Origin: Deltaproteobacteria bacterium
Lineage (GTDB): Bacteria > Myxococcota_A > Polyangia > JAAYKL01
NCBI GenBank assembly: GCA_016937015.1
Contig: JAFGWT010000529.1
Span: forward strand, 1-37,325
Reading direction: 5' to 3'
DNA length: 37,325 bases
Shown here: piece by piece, positions 15,344 to 23,270 of the stretch
Numbering within the stretch: the first letter of the stretch is position 1
How the letters are laid out: every line of letters starts with the position of its first letter
Position numbers and translations under genes: made by a program
Notes under the pieces: generated by a model
Databases searched by the model: none
The model's input: only the letters and a program-made list of their open reading frames with translations
Told to the model about the DNA's origin: nothing

Positions 15344-16054
15344 TTACTTATGGAACATTTTGCTAACGGGAATAACATCTGTTACCTGAACAGCCTTAAT
15401 TTTTCCGCGACCACTCGTCAGAGAATTGTATGCGGGGCAAAGAAAGAAAACATTATTGTAGGTCCAATCTTCTGCATGCTGCATGGATTCACTGACCGCG
15501 TGAAAGTAAGTGGTCATATCCTTGAAAAAATATGTGCCTGCAGATGCATGGTGAGAGATAACTTTTTTTTCCGCTGTTTGAGTGACATTGTCGTCGTCGA
15601 TTACCAGGTAGCTGTACATTGGATTGTCCGATTCGAACCAGGGCAACACGCCGGCGCAGTCGTCGTCTGACAGGATCCTTTCCACGTCAGTATCTATTTT
15701 GTAAATGATATCCACAAGGTCAATGCAAACCGGCCACTCAGGATGGTTCAGTACTGCCACACCAGCTGCAGCGGAAAGTAGTGCACCTCTTGTTAGGTGG
15801 GAAGACGTCACAATTCGACAATTGGGAAAGTGGCCACGTAAAAACTGTTTAAACCGTGGTGTCTGTGATGTATCTCGCAACACAAAGACAACGTTTTCGG
15901 AGTTTTTAATCGATTTTTCATACCATGGCCTTGATTGCAGGGCACGCATGATTAATGGTTCGCCATCGACAGGGTAGAGCGGCTTGAGCGATCCATCCGG
16001 AAGTATAAAATCCGGCCCCGCAAGTGGAATAATTGTTTGAAGCTGCGGCGTCAT
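15344..16054 (-). CDS. Divergent nucleotidyltransferase-fold protein (third of three paralogues)
   Basis: A 236-residue protein of the NTP-transferase (sugar nucleotidylyltransferase) fold. It aligns by eye with its two upstream neighbours: IIPLAG at the N-terminus, K24 in SLKPLYPVDGEPLI, GALLSAAAG (90-98), an acidic strand end (D112/D115), HASAGTYFFKD and the FFLCPAYNSL block. The glycine-rich G.G.RF loop that grips the nucleotide phosphates is absent, replaced by PDFILPDG, and the usual N.D metal site reads as LVD. It may therefore have an altered substrate, act as a regulatory or partner subunit, or be inactive as a nucleotidyltransferase. The ATG overlaps the upstream gene's TGA (ATGA, 16051-16054), which points to co-translation and perhaps a fixed ratio with the other two. 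Confidence 0.75.
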   Translation of the reverse strand: MTPQLQTIIPLAGPDFILPDGSLKPLYPVDGEPLIMRALQSRPWYEKSIKNSENVVFVLRDTSQTPRFKQFLRGHFPNCRIVTSSHLTRGALLSAAAGVAVLNHPEWPVCIDLVDIIYKIDTDVERILSDDDCAGVLPWFESDNPMYSYLVIDDDNVTQTAEKKVISHHASAGTYFFKDMTTYFHAVSESMQHAEDWTYNNVFFLCPAYNSLTSGRGKIKAVQVTDVIPVSKMFHK

Positions 16055-16788
16055 TCTATTTCCTGCTGCAGATGTTTGATGTAAATGTCCAGGTCTTCCG
16101 GCGTGCCTGTCCCAAACATCGACGAAGCATTTATTTTAAATATACCGATTTTTTCGCCTTGCATAATAGACTTATTGTAAACCGGGCAAACGTAGAATTC
16201 ATTGTTTACCCTTTCATTTCTTACAATCATATCGATAGCTGCGTTCACAAAACTGGACCCTTTTTTGAAATAGTACAATCCCACAGTGGCATGTTCGCTG
16301 ATTGGTACTTTTTCCTTTACCTCAATGACAAATCCCTTTTCGTCAACTTTTGCGTAACTCCATTTGGTCGCGTTGGCGTGGAAAGTCATTATGGAACCGT
16401 CCAGCTGTCGCGCTTCTGCGTCTTTAATGTATGCCTCAATGCCACCAACAACAATTTGGTCGCTATTGGCAATTAGCAGTGGGTCGTTGTTGTCTATAAG
16501 CCTGTGGGCATGTAATACGGTACAGGCTGCGCCTTCAGTCAACTGGTCAATGGGAATAAAGTCGATTTGGTAGGTCTTTTGGAGGTGGTCAATCGTTTTT
16601 CGTTCTGCTTGCAGATGCTCGGCCCGCGCCAAAGCAATAAATCTGGCTCCCTCAATACTTAGATTGTCAAGTACCCGGACTATCATCGGTGTGCCCAGAA
16701 CATCTATAAATGGTTTGGGTTTGGTGTATCCGGCAGTTGCAAAGCGGCTGCCTAATCCCGCCATCGGAATGATAATGTTTATACTCAT
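16051..16788 (-). CDS. Sugar/alcohol-phosphate nucleotidyltransferase (intact paralogue)
   Basis: A 245-residue protein with a complete nucleotidyltransferase N-terminus: PMAGLGSRF (8-16), KPKPF with the catalytic-type lysines at 23 and 25, GAACTVLHA (87-94) and IANSDQIV with the metal-binding D110. Later blocks KWSYAKVDEKG, TVGLYYFKKGSSF and EFYVCPVYN are shared with the neighbour at 16785. Family reaction: NTP plus a sugar- or alcohol-phosphate gives an NDP-activated product and pyrophosphate. The short length lacks the extra domains of RmlA or GalU and is closer to the small capsule-locus nucleotidyltransferases. Base and substrate specificity cannot be read. The start is fixed by an ATGA overlap with the upstream gene (16785-16788), and its own stop overlaps the next start in the same way. 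Confidence 0.85.
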   Translation of the reverse strand: MSINIIIPMAGLGSRFATAGYTKPKPFIDVLGTPMIVRVLDNLSIEGARFIALARAEHLQAERKTIDHLQKTYQIDFIPIDQLTEGAACTVLHAHRLIDNNDPLLIANSDQIVVGGIEAYIKDAEARQLDGSIMTFHANATKWSYAKVDEKGFVIEVKEKVPISEHATVGLYYFKKGSSFVNAAIDMIVRNERVNNEFYVCPVYNKSIMQGEKIGIFKINASSMFGTGTPEDLDIYIKHLQQEIE

Positions 16789-17525
16789 ATTATAGATTCC
16801 TTCTGTTCATATATGTGTCCATATCGTTCCACATCCTGAGGGGTGGCAAGAGAATGATAGTCCTTTTTATCTATTCGAAAAACACCGATTTGTGCGTGGT
16901 TAAGTACCATTTCATTGTAGACCGGGCACACATAGTAAAGACCGTTCAAATCGTTGCCAACTTCGATCATCGACATGGCGCTGGATACAAAATCTGATCC
17001 TTTTTTAAAATAATACATTCCCGCCGTAGCATTCTTTGACAATGGGCGTTTTTCGGCCGTTTCAATCACGTGGTCGCTTTCGTCCAATCTAACGAACGAC
17101 CAGCGAGGATGGACAGACTCAAATACTACGATTCCGCCATCCATGTTTTTTTTCTCAAATTCATCGATAAAACGTTGATGATTCACGTCAACAATCTGGT
17201 CGCCGTTTGTTATTATCAGTGGTTCATCATTATTTATGTGCTCAACAGCCAGCAGGGCTGTGCAGGCAGCGCCTTTGGTTTCGCCTTCAATCGCGATAAC
17301 TTCCGAATCCGGCACCAGCAGACGCAATACGTCTCCCAGATGAAATCTGCGATCGTGCTCATGTCTGATACAAAAAATGGGTTTTACGTTGTCGATTTCT
17401 GTCAATCGACGGACTACATGCTGTATCAGGGGCAGTCCGTCAATTTCCATAAGATATTTGGGATAGGGGTATCCCATCCCTTCAAAGTTAGTCGAATTGC
17501 CCGCCATTAATACCAAAAGGTTCAT
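16785..17525 (-). CDS. Nucleotidyltransferase paralogue with an altered glycine-rich loop
   Basis: A 246-residue paralogue of the gene at 16051. The N-terminal loop reads LMAGNSTNF (6-14): the second glycine and the arginine of the G.G.RF signature are replaced, while PKYL (22-25), GAACTALLA (85-93), TNGDQIVD (106-113, metal-binding D109), the Y-Y-F-K-K-G strand and the YYVCPVYNE block are kept. Retention of the metal site suggests it may still be active on a different NTP or substrate. It overlaps the HAD gene stop by ATGA at 17522-17525. Together with its neighbours it gives three nucleotidyltransferase-type subunits in one translationally coupled string, which I do not recognise from a described pathway. 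Confidence 0.8.
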   Translation of the reverse strand: MNLLVLMAGNSTNFEGMGYPYPKYLMEIDGLPLIQHVVRRLTEIDNVKPIFCIRHEHDRRFHLGDVLRLLVPDSEVIAIEGETKGAACTALLAVEHINNDEPLIITNGDQIVDVNHQRFIDEFEKKNMDGGIVVFESVHPRWSFVRLDESDHVIETAEKRPLSKNATAGMYYFKKGSDFVSSAMSMIEVGNDLNGLYYVCPVYNEMVLNHAQIGVFRIDKKDYHSLATPQDVERYGHIYEQKESII

Positions 17526-18166
17526 GCAACATCACCGCTTTCAAAACGAATTAAATGTTTTTCAATATTTTGAATATTTACTTCTTCTACAGACTTTACC
17601 ACCATTACACGTGCGCCGGCATCAGTTGCCGATTTGATACCATTCTGGTTGTCTTCAACAACCATACACTCATCAGGCGATAATCCCAGTCTGGAAATTG
17701 CAATGTCATATATCTCAGAATGCGGTTTGGGGTAATTGACGTCTTCGTTGCTTAGCGTAAATTCGAAGAACCGATCAATGTTGCATTTGTTAGACATAAG
17801 GTCTACGGTTTGACGCACGGAATTTGATGCCATGGCAAGCCGCAACCCCTTCCCCGAAAGGGCCGATAAAGCATATTGATGATAAAAAGTTGGTTTGCAC
17901 CTGGCAAATACAACCTCGGCAGTATAAATCTGTTTGACGCGATTAATAAAGCTGTGAAGTCCAACCGGGAGGCCACGCTCTTTTGAGAGCATTTTTAGCT
18001 TTATCCGCGTGGGAAGGCCATCATAGGTGACCAGATGGTCGTATCGGCTAATTGTAAATCCAAATAGTCCAAGCGCGCGATTCAGTGCTTCATAATGCCA
18101 CTCCCGCGCATCCACGAGCACCCCGTCCATGTCAAAAATGATAGCTTTGATTTTTCGCTTTTTCAT
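17522..18166 (-). CDS. HAD-superfamily phosphatase (beta-phosphoglucomutase/GPH-like)
   Basis: A 214-residue HAD subfamily IA hydrolase with all four motifs: FDMDGVLVD (11-19; nucleophile D12, acid/base D14), MASNS (112-116), K147 in YPKPHSE and VVEDNQNG (169-176). The alpha-helical cap of about 60 residues sits between motifs I and II. Family members dephosphorylate or isomerise small phosphorylated sugars and polyols in the cytoplasm. In this cassette it could generate a free hydroxyl before or after nucleotide activation, or act as a mutase. The ATG at 18166 has GGAGA 7 nt upstream, located inside the 3' end of the preceding gene (3 nt separate stop and start). Its own stop overlaps the next start. 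Exact substrate unknown. Confidence 0.85.
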   Translation of the reverse strand: MKKRKIKAIIFDMDGVLVDAREWHYEALNRALGLFGFTISRYDHLVTYDGLPTRIKLKMLSKERGLPVGLHSFINRVKQIYTAEVVFARCKPTFYHQYALSALSGKGLRLAMASNSVRQTVDLMSNKCNIDRFFEFTLSNEDVNYPKPHSEIYDIAISRLGLSPDECMVVEDNQNGIKSATDAGARVMVVKSVEEVNIQNIEKHLIRFESGDVA

Positions 18167-18169
18167 TAA

Positions 18170-18823
18170 TTAATCTCCAAAAAAATTCTGTGCTTCGAGT
18201 GGAAGGTCAGTACATAGCAGCAAATTCGTGTTTAGGTATAACGTCGACTCTTTAATATTTTTCCATAGCTTCATATGCTGGCGTTTGTGTAGTTCAGGCG
18301 AGACAATACATACTTGTTTGCCGGCGTCCAGATGTGTTTGGATTGTCTGCATGTCGTACCATTCCTTGTTAAAACAATCCAGCCACACACCTGCCGCGTT
18401 TTCATAAAGCGACGGTACAGGCTCGTATTCGCTGAGTCTGGTGAATGTTACCAGCTGTTCCTGCTGCATTATGAGCAAATCCGGAACTGACATATCAAAT
18501 ACAAAATAGTTGTGAATTTTATGTTTTTTCAGCGCGTCTCGAACCATTTGAGCAAGTCCGTCAGATTTGATGTTCAGCGCCAGCGGCATTTCATTCGGTG
18601 TGTATGACGTCTCTTTGCAATTGCAGATGTAGAGCTGTAAAAAAGCCTCAAACAGAAAAGGGTTACCTGTTGGCGGATCATGCGAGATTACCAATGTTCC
18701 GTTTAAATCCCGAATATCGGTCTCAACACCAAACCCATTTTTAAATGCGCGACCCAAAGCATCTTCAGAGTTTTTATTACAAGGATGTGCCCATAAACCT
18801 CTATGCGCAATGATCTTTAGCAT
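18170..18823 (-). CDS. GDPD-like phosphodiesterase
   Basis: A 217-residue single-domain protein of the glycerophosphodiester phosphodiesterase/PI-PLC-like TIM-barrel superfamily. Catalytic elements are present: H7-R8 in IAHRG, E20 in NSE, E34 and D36 in VETDIRD, H48-D49 in ISHDPP, and a lysine in the LNIKSD strand. It has no signal peptide, so it should act in the cytoplasm, unlike secreted GlpQ. At 217 residues it is a little short for the family. Known relatives split glycerophosphodiesters to an alcohol plus glycerol-3-phosphate. Here it may process or proofread a phosphodiester intermediate of the coupled cassette. The start is fixed by the conserved HRG being at residue 7; no Shine-Dalgarno precedes it, and a good promoter lies directly upstream. 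Confidence 0.82.
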   Translation of the reverse strand: MLKIIAHRGLWAHPCNKNSEDALGRAFKNGFGVETDIRDLNGTLVISHDPPTGNPFLFEAFLQLYICNCKETSYTPNEMPLALNIKSDGLAQMVRDALKKHKIHNYFVFDMSVPDLLIMQQEQLVTFTRLSEYEPVPSLYENAAGVWLDCFNKEWYDMQTIQTHLDAGKQVCIVSPELHKRQHMKLWKNIKESTLYLNTNLLLCTDLPLEAQNFFGD

Positions 18824-18831
18824 GGAAGAAG

Positions 18832-18860
18832 ATTATACATATAAGATCTTGTTGTCACAA
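18832..18860 (-). promoter_or_regulatory. Sigma-70-type promoter giving a near-leaderless mRNA
   Basis: Read on the minus strand: -35 TTGTGA (18860-18855, 4 of 6 to TTGACA), 17-nt spacer, and a perfect -10 TATAAT (18837-18832). Only 8 nt separate the -10 box from the ATG at 18823, so transcription would start about 2 nt before or at the ATG. This agrees with the lack of a ribosome site. It would make the phosphodiesterase/HAD/nucleotidyltransferase cassette an operon separate from the upstream ABC exporter genes. Confidence 0.6.
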
Positions 18861-18908
18861 ATAAAAGTTCGGTTTCATTGAGGAGAAACAGATGAACTTA
18901 AGGATATT

Positions 18909-20153
18909 TTATTCTCGGCTGAACTGCCATGTCCAGGGGGGGTATGCTGCTGACTGTAGCATCGAGTGAACATGATTGACCTGCTCTCCTTGGGGCGTCT
19001 TTACCTTTAGTTCCAGGACAGCCTGATTTTCGACAAGCCTGACAATGTTGTGTATCCCCATATCGGCTTTAATATTATATTCTCCAGGGTATAAAAGACC
19101 TAAATCAATTGTGACCGCGGCAGTGTAAATCCCGGGTTCCTTCATTTCTGGCGGATTGGGTTCAAAATCACCGGCCCGTGAGCGCAGCAGCACATTTCCT
19201 ATTTGGTCACACACTTCAATACCGATAACAAGGTCAGTTATCGGGTGAATGATCTGGTATGACAAATGTATAACAGCGGTATCTCCTCGCTGAAATTCAT
19301 TTTGCGGATTTGCTGTTTCGCGTGAGAGGATGTTGAATCTCGTCAATTCAACGTTTTCATTTCCTATATGACCTGTCCACTGCGTTACCGGTTTGGTAAT
19401 CCCGGCAATTTTTTCATATTCCGCAATGCAATCAGCGGTGACCTGCGACTCATAAAGCGTGCCATTAATAAGCAAAAGAGATCTTGGACAAAGTGATTGT
19501 ATGGTGTTCATGTCGTGACTTACAAATAGCTGCGTGCGACCCTGTCTGGCGAGGTATTTCATTCGATTAACGCACTTTCGCTGAAATGCTGTATCACCGA
19601 CAGCCAACGCTTCATCCACAAACAACATGCTGGTAGGCAGATGCGCTGAAGTCGAAAACCCAAGGCGCATGAACATCCCTGTGCTGTAATGTTTTACAGG
19701 AATATCGATGAATTTTTCCAGCTCCGCAAAGGCAACAATGTCGTCAAAATATTTTTTTGTTTCTGACTTGTGCAAACCTAGCAGCGCACCTGCAAAGTAT
19801 ATATTTTCGCGTCCGGTGAATTCGTGATGAAAACCAGTGCCCACTTCAAGGAGCGAACCGATAGATCCTTTAAGTTTGGCTTCTCCTTCTGTTGGATACA
19901 TGACGCCTGAGAGCATTTTTAACAGTGTACTTTTACCACTGCCATTCATGCCAATTATGCCAACACTTTCGCCCTGTTCAATTTCAAATGTGAGATTTCG
20001 GACCGCCCAAAATTTTCTTTGATGAGGCAGGGGGGGCTGATGTGAACGAAACAGATTCTGAACTGCGTTTCGAATGCCAGTTCCAAATCCGGCGGCCTGC
20101 TTGAGATTAAATTCTTTTCCAAGACCTTTTACGTTGATGACAGGTTCCTGCAT
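18909..20153 (-). CDS. wzt: Polysaccharide ABC exporter ATP-binding protein with C-terminal glycan-recognition domain (Wzt type)
   Basis: A 414-residue ATPase. The nucleotide-binding domain carries Walker A GMNGSGKS (68-75), the signature YSTGM (156-160) as found in Wzt/TagH/KpsT exporters, Walker B LFVDEALAVGD (177-187) and the H-loop VSHD (211-214). Residues about 250-410 form an extra beta-rich domain like Wzt_C, which in the O8/O9a systems binds the modified non-reducing end of the O-polysaccharide before export. The presence of this domain suggests that chain termination by a cap is needed here too. The start is the ATG at 20153 with GAGG 6 nt upstream, 8 nt after the permease stop; a longer frame to 20291 would overlap the permease. 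It functions with the permease at 20162. Confidence 0.92.
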   Translation of the reverse strand: MQEPVINVKGLGKEFNLKQAAGFGTGIRNAVQNLFRSHQPPLPHQRKFWAVRNLTFEIEQGESVGIIGMNGSGKSTLLKMLSGVMYPTEGEAKLKGSIGSLLEVGTGFHHEFTGRENIYFAGALLGLHKSETKKYFDDIVAFAELEKFIDIPVKHYSTGMFMRLGFSTSAHLPTSMLFVDEALAVGDTAFQRKCVNRMKYLARQGRTQLFVSHDMNTIQSLCPRSLLLINGTLYESQVTADCIAEYEKIAGITKPVTQWTGHIGNENVELTRFNILSRETANPQNEFQRGDTAVIHLSYQIIHPITDLVIGIEVCDQIGNVLLRSRAGDFEPNPPEMKEPGIYTAAVTIDLGLLYPGEYNIKADMGIHNIVRLVENQAVLELKVKTPQGEQVNHVHSMLQSAAYPPWTWQFSRE

Positions 20154-20161
20154 TATTGCCT

Positions 20162-21004
20162 CTATAGTACATCTGAAAAATGTGTTCGGGCTTTGTTGAA
20201 ATAAATAAATCCTGTTGTTGCTGCAATAAACCCAACCGTTATCGAAATCAGAAACATATCCAGGGGGATGTCTGCGCCCAACAATGTCCATCTAAATCCA
20301 AGACAAACCGAGACCAATGGATTGAGGCTGTAAATCATTTGCCATTTCTCGGGAACCAAATGCGCGTCGTATGCGATGGGGGTAAGAAAAAGTGACAACT
20401 GTATGCCGAATGGCAATGCATGTCCAATATCCCTTGTTTTGACAGTGAATGCCGAAAACATAACGCCAATACCAGCAGTGATATACAATGTTAGAAAGAG
20501 CATTAATGGAAAGATGACGATATTCGCAGATGGGGTAAAGCTGTAGTAAATGAAGAGAATGCAAACAAACATGGTGCATACAAAGAAATCCAATAAAGAT
20601 ACAATTGTCCCCGCCAGCGGAAGAATAATGACCGGAAAGTGCACTTTGGTGAACAGATGTTTGTTGTCAACGATTGTTGTTGTCGAACGGCTGATTCCCG
20701 ATGTCATCAGTTGCCAGGGCAGTAAGGCAACGAACGTGAACAGAGGGTAGGGGATGTCCCGGGAAGCGAGGTTTGAGAACCTGCTAAAGAGAAATGCAAA
20801 TGCGACAGTGACAAGAACAGGCTGAATAAGCACCCATGCGATTCCCAGCACCGATGGGGTGTATCGGATTTTTATTTCTCGAACAGCGTGAGCAAAAACC
20901 AACCGCTTGCTGCGCCAAAGTTCAGTTAGGAGATTCCTGAAGGAGGGTTGCGACTTAATAATGCGTATATCCTTCTGTGCCACGCCTGAACTTGAACTGA
21001 TCAT
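20162..21004 (-). CDS. wzm: Polysaccharide ABC exporter permease (Wzm type)
   Basis: A 280-residue ABC2-type permease: a polar N-terminus with an amphipathic interface helix and the REIKIRYTPSVLGIAW segment, then six membrane helices. The family-typical LPW...GISR loop is present, and so is the TPIAYDAHLVPEKW...NPL segment near the C-terminus. With the downstream ATPase it should move a completed lipid-linked polysaccharide across the inner membrane. I use the ATG at 21004 because AGGA lies 6 nt before it and touches the other candidate ATG at 21010 with no spacing. A TATAAT about 40 nt upstream (near 21050) could be its -10 box, but no good -35 is visible. No Wzx/Wzy genes occur in the window, consistent with ABC-type export. 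Confidence 0.93.
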   Translation of the reverse strand: MISSSSGVAQKDIRIIKSQPSFRNLLTELWRSKRLVFAHAVREIKIRYTPSVLGIAWVLIQPVLVTVAFAFLFSRFSNLASRDIPYPLFTFVALLPWQLMTSGISRSTTTIVDNKHLFTKVHFPVIILPLAGTIVSLLDFFVCTMFVCILFIYYSFTPSANIVIFPLMLFLTLYITAGIGVMFSAFTVKTRDIGHALPFGIQLSLFLTPIAYDAHLVPEKWQMIYSLNPLVSVCLGFRWTLLGADIPLDMFLISITVGFIAATTGFIYFNKARTHFSDVL

Positions 21005-21100
21005 TTCCATTCCTGTGATTAGGATTTATAAGATAACGATGATGAATTAGATTATATAAATTCCGGTTCAAAGTAAAATTGTTTGCTCAAAACGACGCCA

Positions 21101-22144
21101 TCACTGTAGCAGTTGGTCCAGAATTTTTGTTAGAACTGGCAGGTTCTTCTTCCATGTAAAGTTTGACATGTCCGGGCCCTGTTGAGGAAGCGATGCATCG
21201 GCGGCGTTGTCTATCTGACGAGCGAAGTTTTCCTCTGCAACATTGTGAATCATCGGACCAAAGAGCATGTTGCTTTCGCCGACCAGTTTGCCCATCACCG
21301 GTACTCCCATAGCGAGGGATTCCAGCACTTTGAATGACACGCGTGCTCTATTCGCTTCGTTGTCTGACATATATACAACTGACAGGTCGAGTGATGACAG
21401 GTAGTCTGGAATTTTTTCATGTGGAATCAGACCTGTAATCGTCAGTCTGTCAGATAATCCCAACTGGTTTACCTTATCCTGGATTTGAGCATGCAATCGC
21501 CCGCCGCCTATCAACAGAAAACGAGCTCTACCGTTCTGAACAGCCGCAAAGCTGTTTAATATCAGATCAAGATCGATTGTGCCACCGGGGGTGAAAGTGC
21601 ACATATGCCCAACAACAAAATGTTCCGACGTATATCCAAGAGAATGCCGTGTTTTTTCTCTGGTTTTTTCACTGCGAAAAAACAGATCATTGTCAAAACC
21701 CTGATGGAGGATGTGGACAGCTCTATTGCTTCTGCTCATTTTTTTTTTGATTACATTGCTGTGTGTGGTAATCGTATCACACCACATCGGGCCTATCTGT
21801 TCGCACCAAAATGATACCAATGCTTTTAGCTGGTTGCGATGCATTGAGTAGTCTATGTCGTCCCAATCTGCAACGGTTGGCATGCCGCGAAGCTTTGCAA
21901 TTACCAATGCGGCGACTGTTACAGGATTGAACTTCTGTGTAAAGAGCAAATCGTATTTGCCCATGGACAAGTACATGGCAACCAGCAATCGAGTCAGTTT
22001 CGATCCTTTTCCTTCGCTGTATTTAACTTCGAATCCAGCTTGATCCATGAGTTGCGTCAGAGCTCTCATGCGATAGGTCGAACCATGCCGTGCATCCAGA
22101 CTGTTGATTGCGAGTATTCTTTTAGGAGAAGGATTTGATTTCAT
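21101..22144 (-). CDS. Glycosyltransferase family 4 protein
   Basis: A 347-residue two-domain GT-B protein. The N-terminal domain (about 8-165) has ADWDDIDYS (92-100). The C-terminal nucleotide-sugar domain shows FLLIGGGR (209-216), the ITGLIPHEKIPDYLSSLDLSV stretch from about 236, and the donor-binding FKVLESLAMGVPV (271-283) whose glutamate is typical of retaining GT4 enzymes. It has no membrane segments, so it acts at the cytoplasmic face on a lipid-linked glycan. Donor and linkage are unknown; the neighbouring UDP-xylose synthase makes a pentose donor possible. There is no clear ribosome site before the ATG. It lies 49 nt after the UDP-xylose synthase gene on the same strand. Confidence 0.88.
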   Translation of the reverse strand: MKSNPSPKRILAINSLDARHGSTYRMRALTQLMDQAGFEVKYSEGKGSKLTRLLVAMYLSMGKYDLLFTQKFNPVTVAALVIAKLRGMPTVADWDDIDYSMHRNQLKALVSFWCEQIGPMWCDTITTHSNVIKKKMSRSNRAVHILHQGFDNDLFFRSEKTREKTRHSLGYTSEHFVVGHMCTFTPGGTIDLDLILNSFAAVQNGRARFLLIGGGRLHAQIQDKVNQLGLSDRLTITGLIPHEKIPDYLSSLDLSVVYMSDNEANRARVSFKVLESLAMGVPVMGKLVGESNMLFGPMIHNVAEENFARQIDNAADASLPQQGPDMSNFTWKKNLPVLTKILDQLLQ

Positions 22145-22193
22145 TTGTGTTTTGTATGGTCTGGTCTGCGGAGTAAACGGAATGCCGAACGGA

Positions 22194-23165
22194 CTAGGGC
22201 ATCACATGTCTTTGTGTTAAACGCGCTTTAAAAAATTCGATCGTTAATTCCATTCCGTCAGTTACTTTCGTTTTCGGCTCCCAGTTTAAAATTGATTTTG
22301 CGCGTGTGATGTCCGGACACCTTCGTTTAGGATCATCCTGGGGAAGGGGATGGGTAGTGATTTTCGACTTGCTTTTGCAAAAATCGATTATCAGCTCCGC
22401 CAATTCCAGCATCGACATTTCACCCGGATTGCCGATATTCACAGGGTCGTGCGCATCGTCTCCAGTGTAATTCATTAACGCGATGAGCCCTCTTACCGTG
22501 TCATCCACAAAGCAGAAAGAGCGGGTTTGGGCGCCATCACCAAAGATTGTGATGGGTTCGTTTTTTAACGCCTGAAGGCAAAAATTTGAAACAACTCTGC
22601 CGTCGTTCTCTGCCATCCTTGGGCCGTACGTATTAAAGATGCGTGCGATACGAATATCCACGTTGTTTTGCAGATGGTAGTCGGAGAGCAGTGTTTCGGC
22701 ACATCGTTTTCCCTCGTCGTAGCAACTGCGTGGCCCAACGGTGTTTACATTGCCGCGATAATCCTCATTTTGAGGGTGAACATCCGGATCGCCATATACC
22801 TCAGAGGTCGACGCCTGCAGAATGCGGGATTTTCCGTGCCTTGCCAGCTCCAGCATGTTGTAGGTGCCCACGACATTTGTTTGAATCGTTTTCACCGGGT
22901 TGTGCTGATAGTGAACGGGCGATGCGGGACATGCCAGATTGTATATTTCGTCAACATCAATAAGCAATGGTTCCACAATATCGTGACGCAGAAACTCAAA
23001 ATTATCCAAATCCAGCAGTGTTTTGATGTTGGTGCGGCTGCCAGTGAACAGGTTGTCGACACAAATAACATAGTGCCCCTCGGTCAGCAGCGCGCGACAA
23101 AGATGGGAGCCGATAAATCCTGCGCCACCAGTGACCAGAATTTTTTTTGAGTTGCTAAATAGCAT
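22194..23165 (-). CDS. uxs: UDP-glucuronate decarboxylase (UDP-xylose synthase)
   Basis: A 323-residue extended SDR enzyme. It shows NAD-binding GGAGFIGS (13-20), [14 protein letters not shown] (77-90), the catalytic STSEVYGDP segment (119-127) with HPQ.E.Y.GNVN after it, and SCYDEGKR (147-154) with the Tyr-Lys pair Y149/K153. The ACPASP and SCYDEGKR motifs separate this family from UDP-glucose epimerases and dTDP-glucose dehydratases. Reaction: NAD-dependent oxidation and decarboxylation of UDP-glucuronic acid to UDP-xylose in the cytoplasm. Trp and Ile of the usual YWGNVNPIG are Arg and Val here, which is minor. The ATG has AGAGG 5 nt upstream. It supplies a pentose donor for the glycan encoded around it. 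Confidence 0.93.
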   Translation of the reverse strand: MLFSNSKKILVTGGAGFIGSHLCRALLTEGHYVICVDNLFTGSRTNIKTLLDLDNFEFLRHDIVEPLLIDVDEIYNLACPASPVHYQHNPVKTIQTNVVGTYNMLELARHGKSRILQASTSEVYGDPDVHPQNEDYRGNVNTVGPRSCYDEGKRCAETLLSDYHLQNNVDIRIARIFNTYGPRMAENDGRVVSNFCLQALKNEPITIFGDGAQTRSFCFVDDTVRGLIALMNYTGDDAHDPVNIGNPGEMSMLELAELIIDFCKSKSKITTHPLPQDDPKRRCPDITRAKSILNWEPKTKVTDGMELTIEFFKARLTQRHVMP

Positions 23166-23270
23166 GAAAACCTCTTACAGGATGAATTGTCCCAAACTGG
23201 GCGAATATGCTTTCCCGAACTATGCCGCACAACGGCATTTGTGGCAAATATTATGCATTTGGGATGGCGA

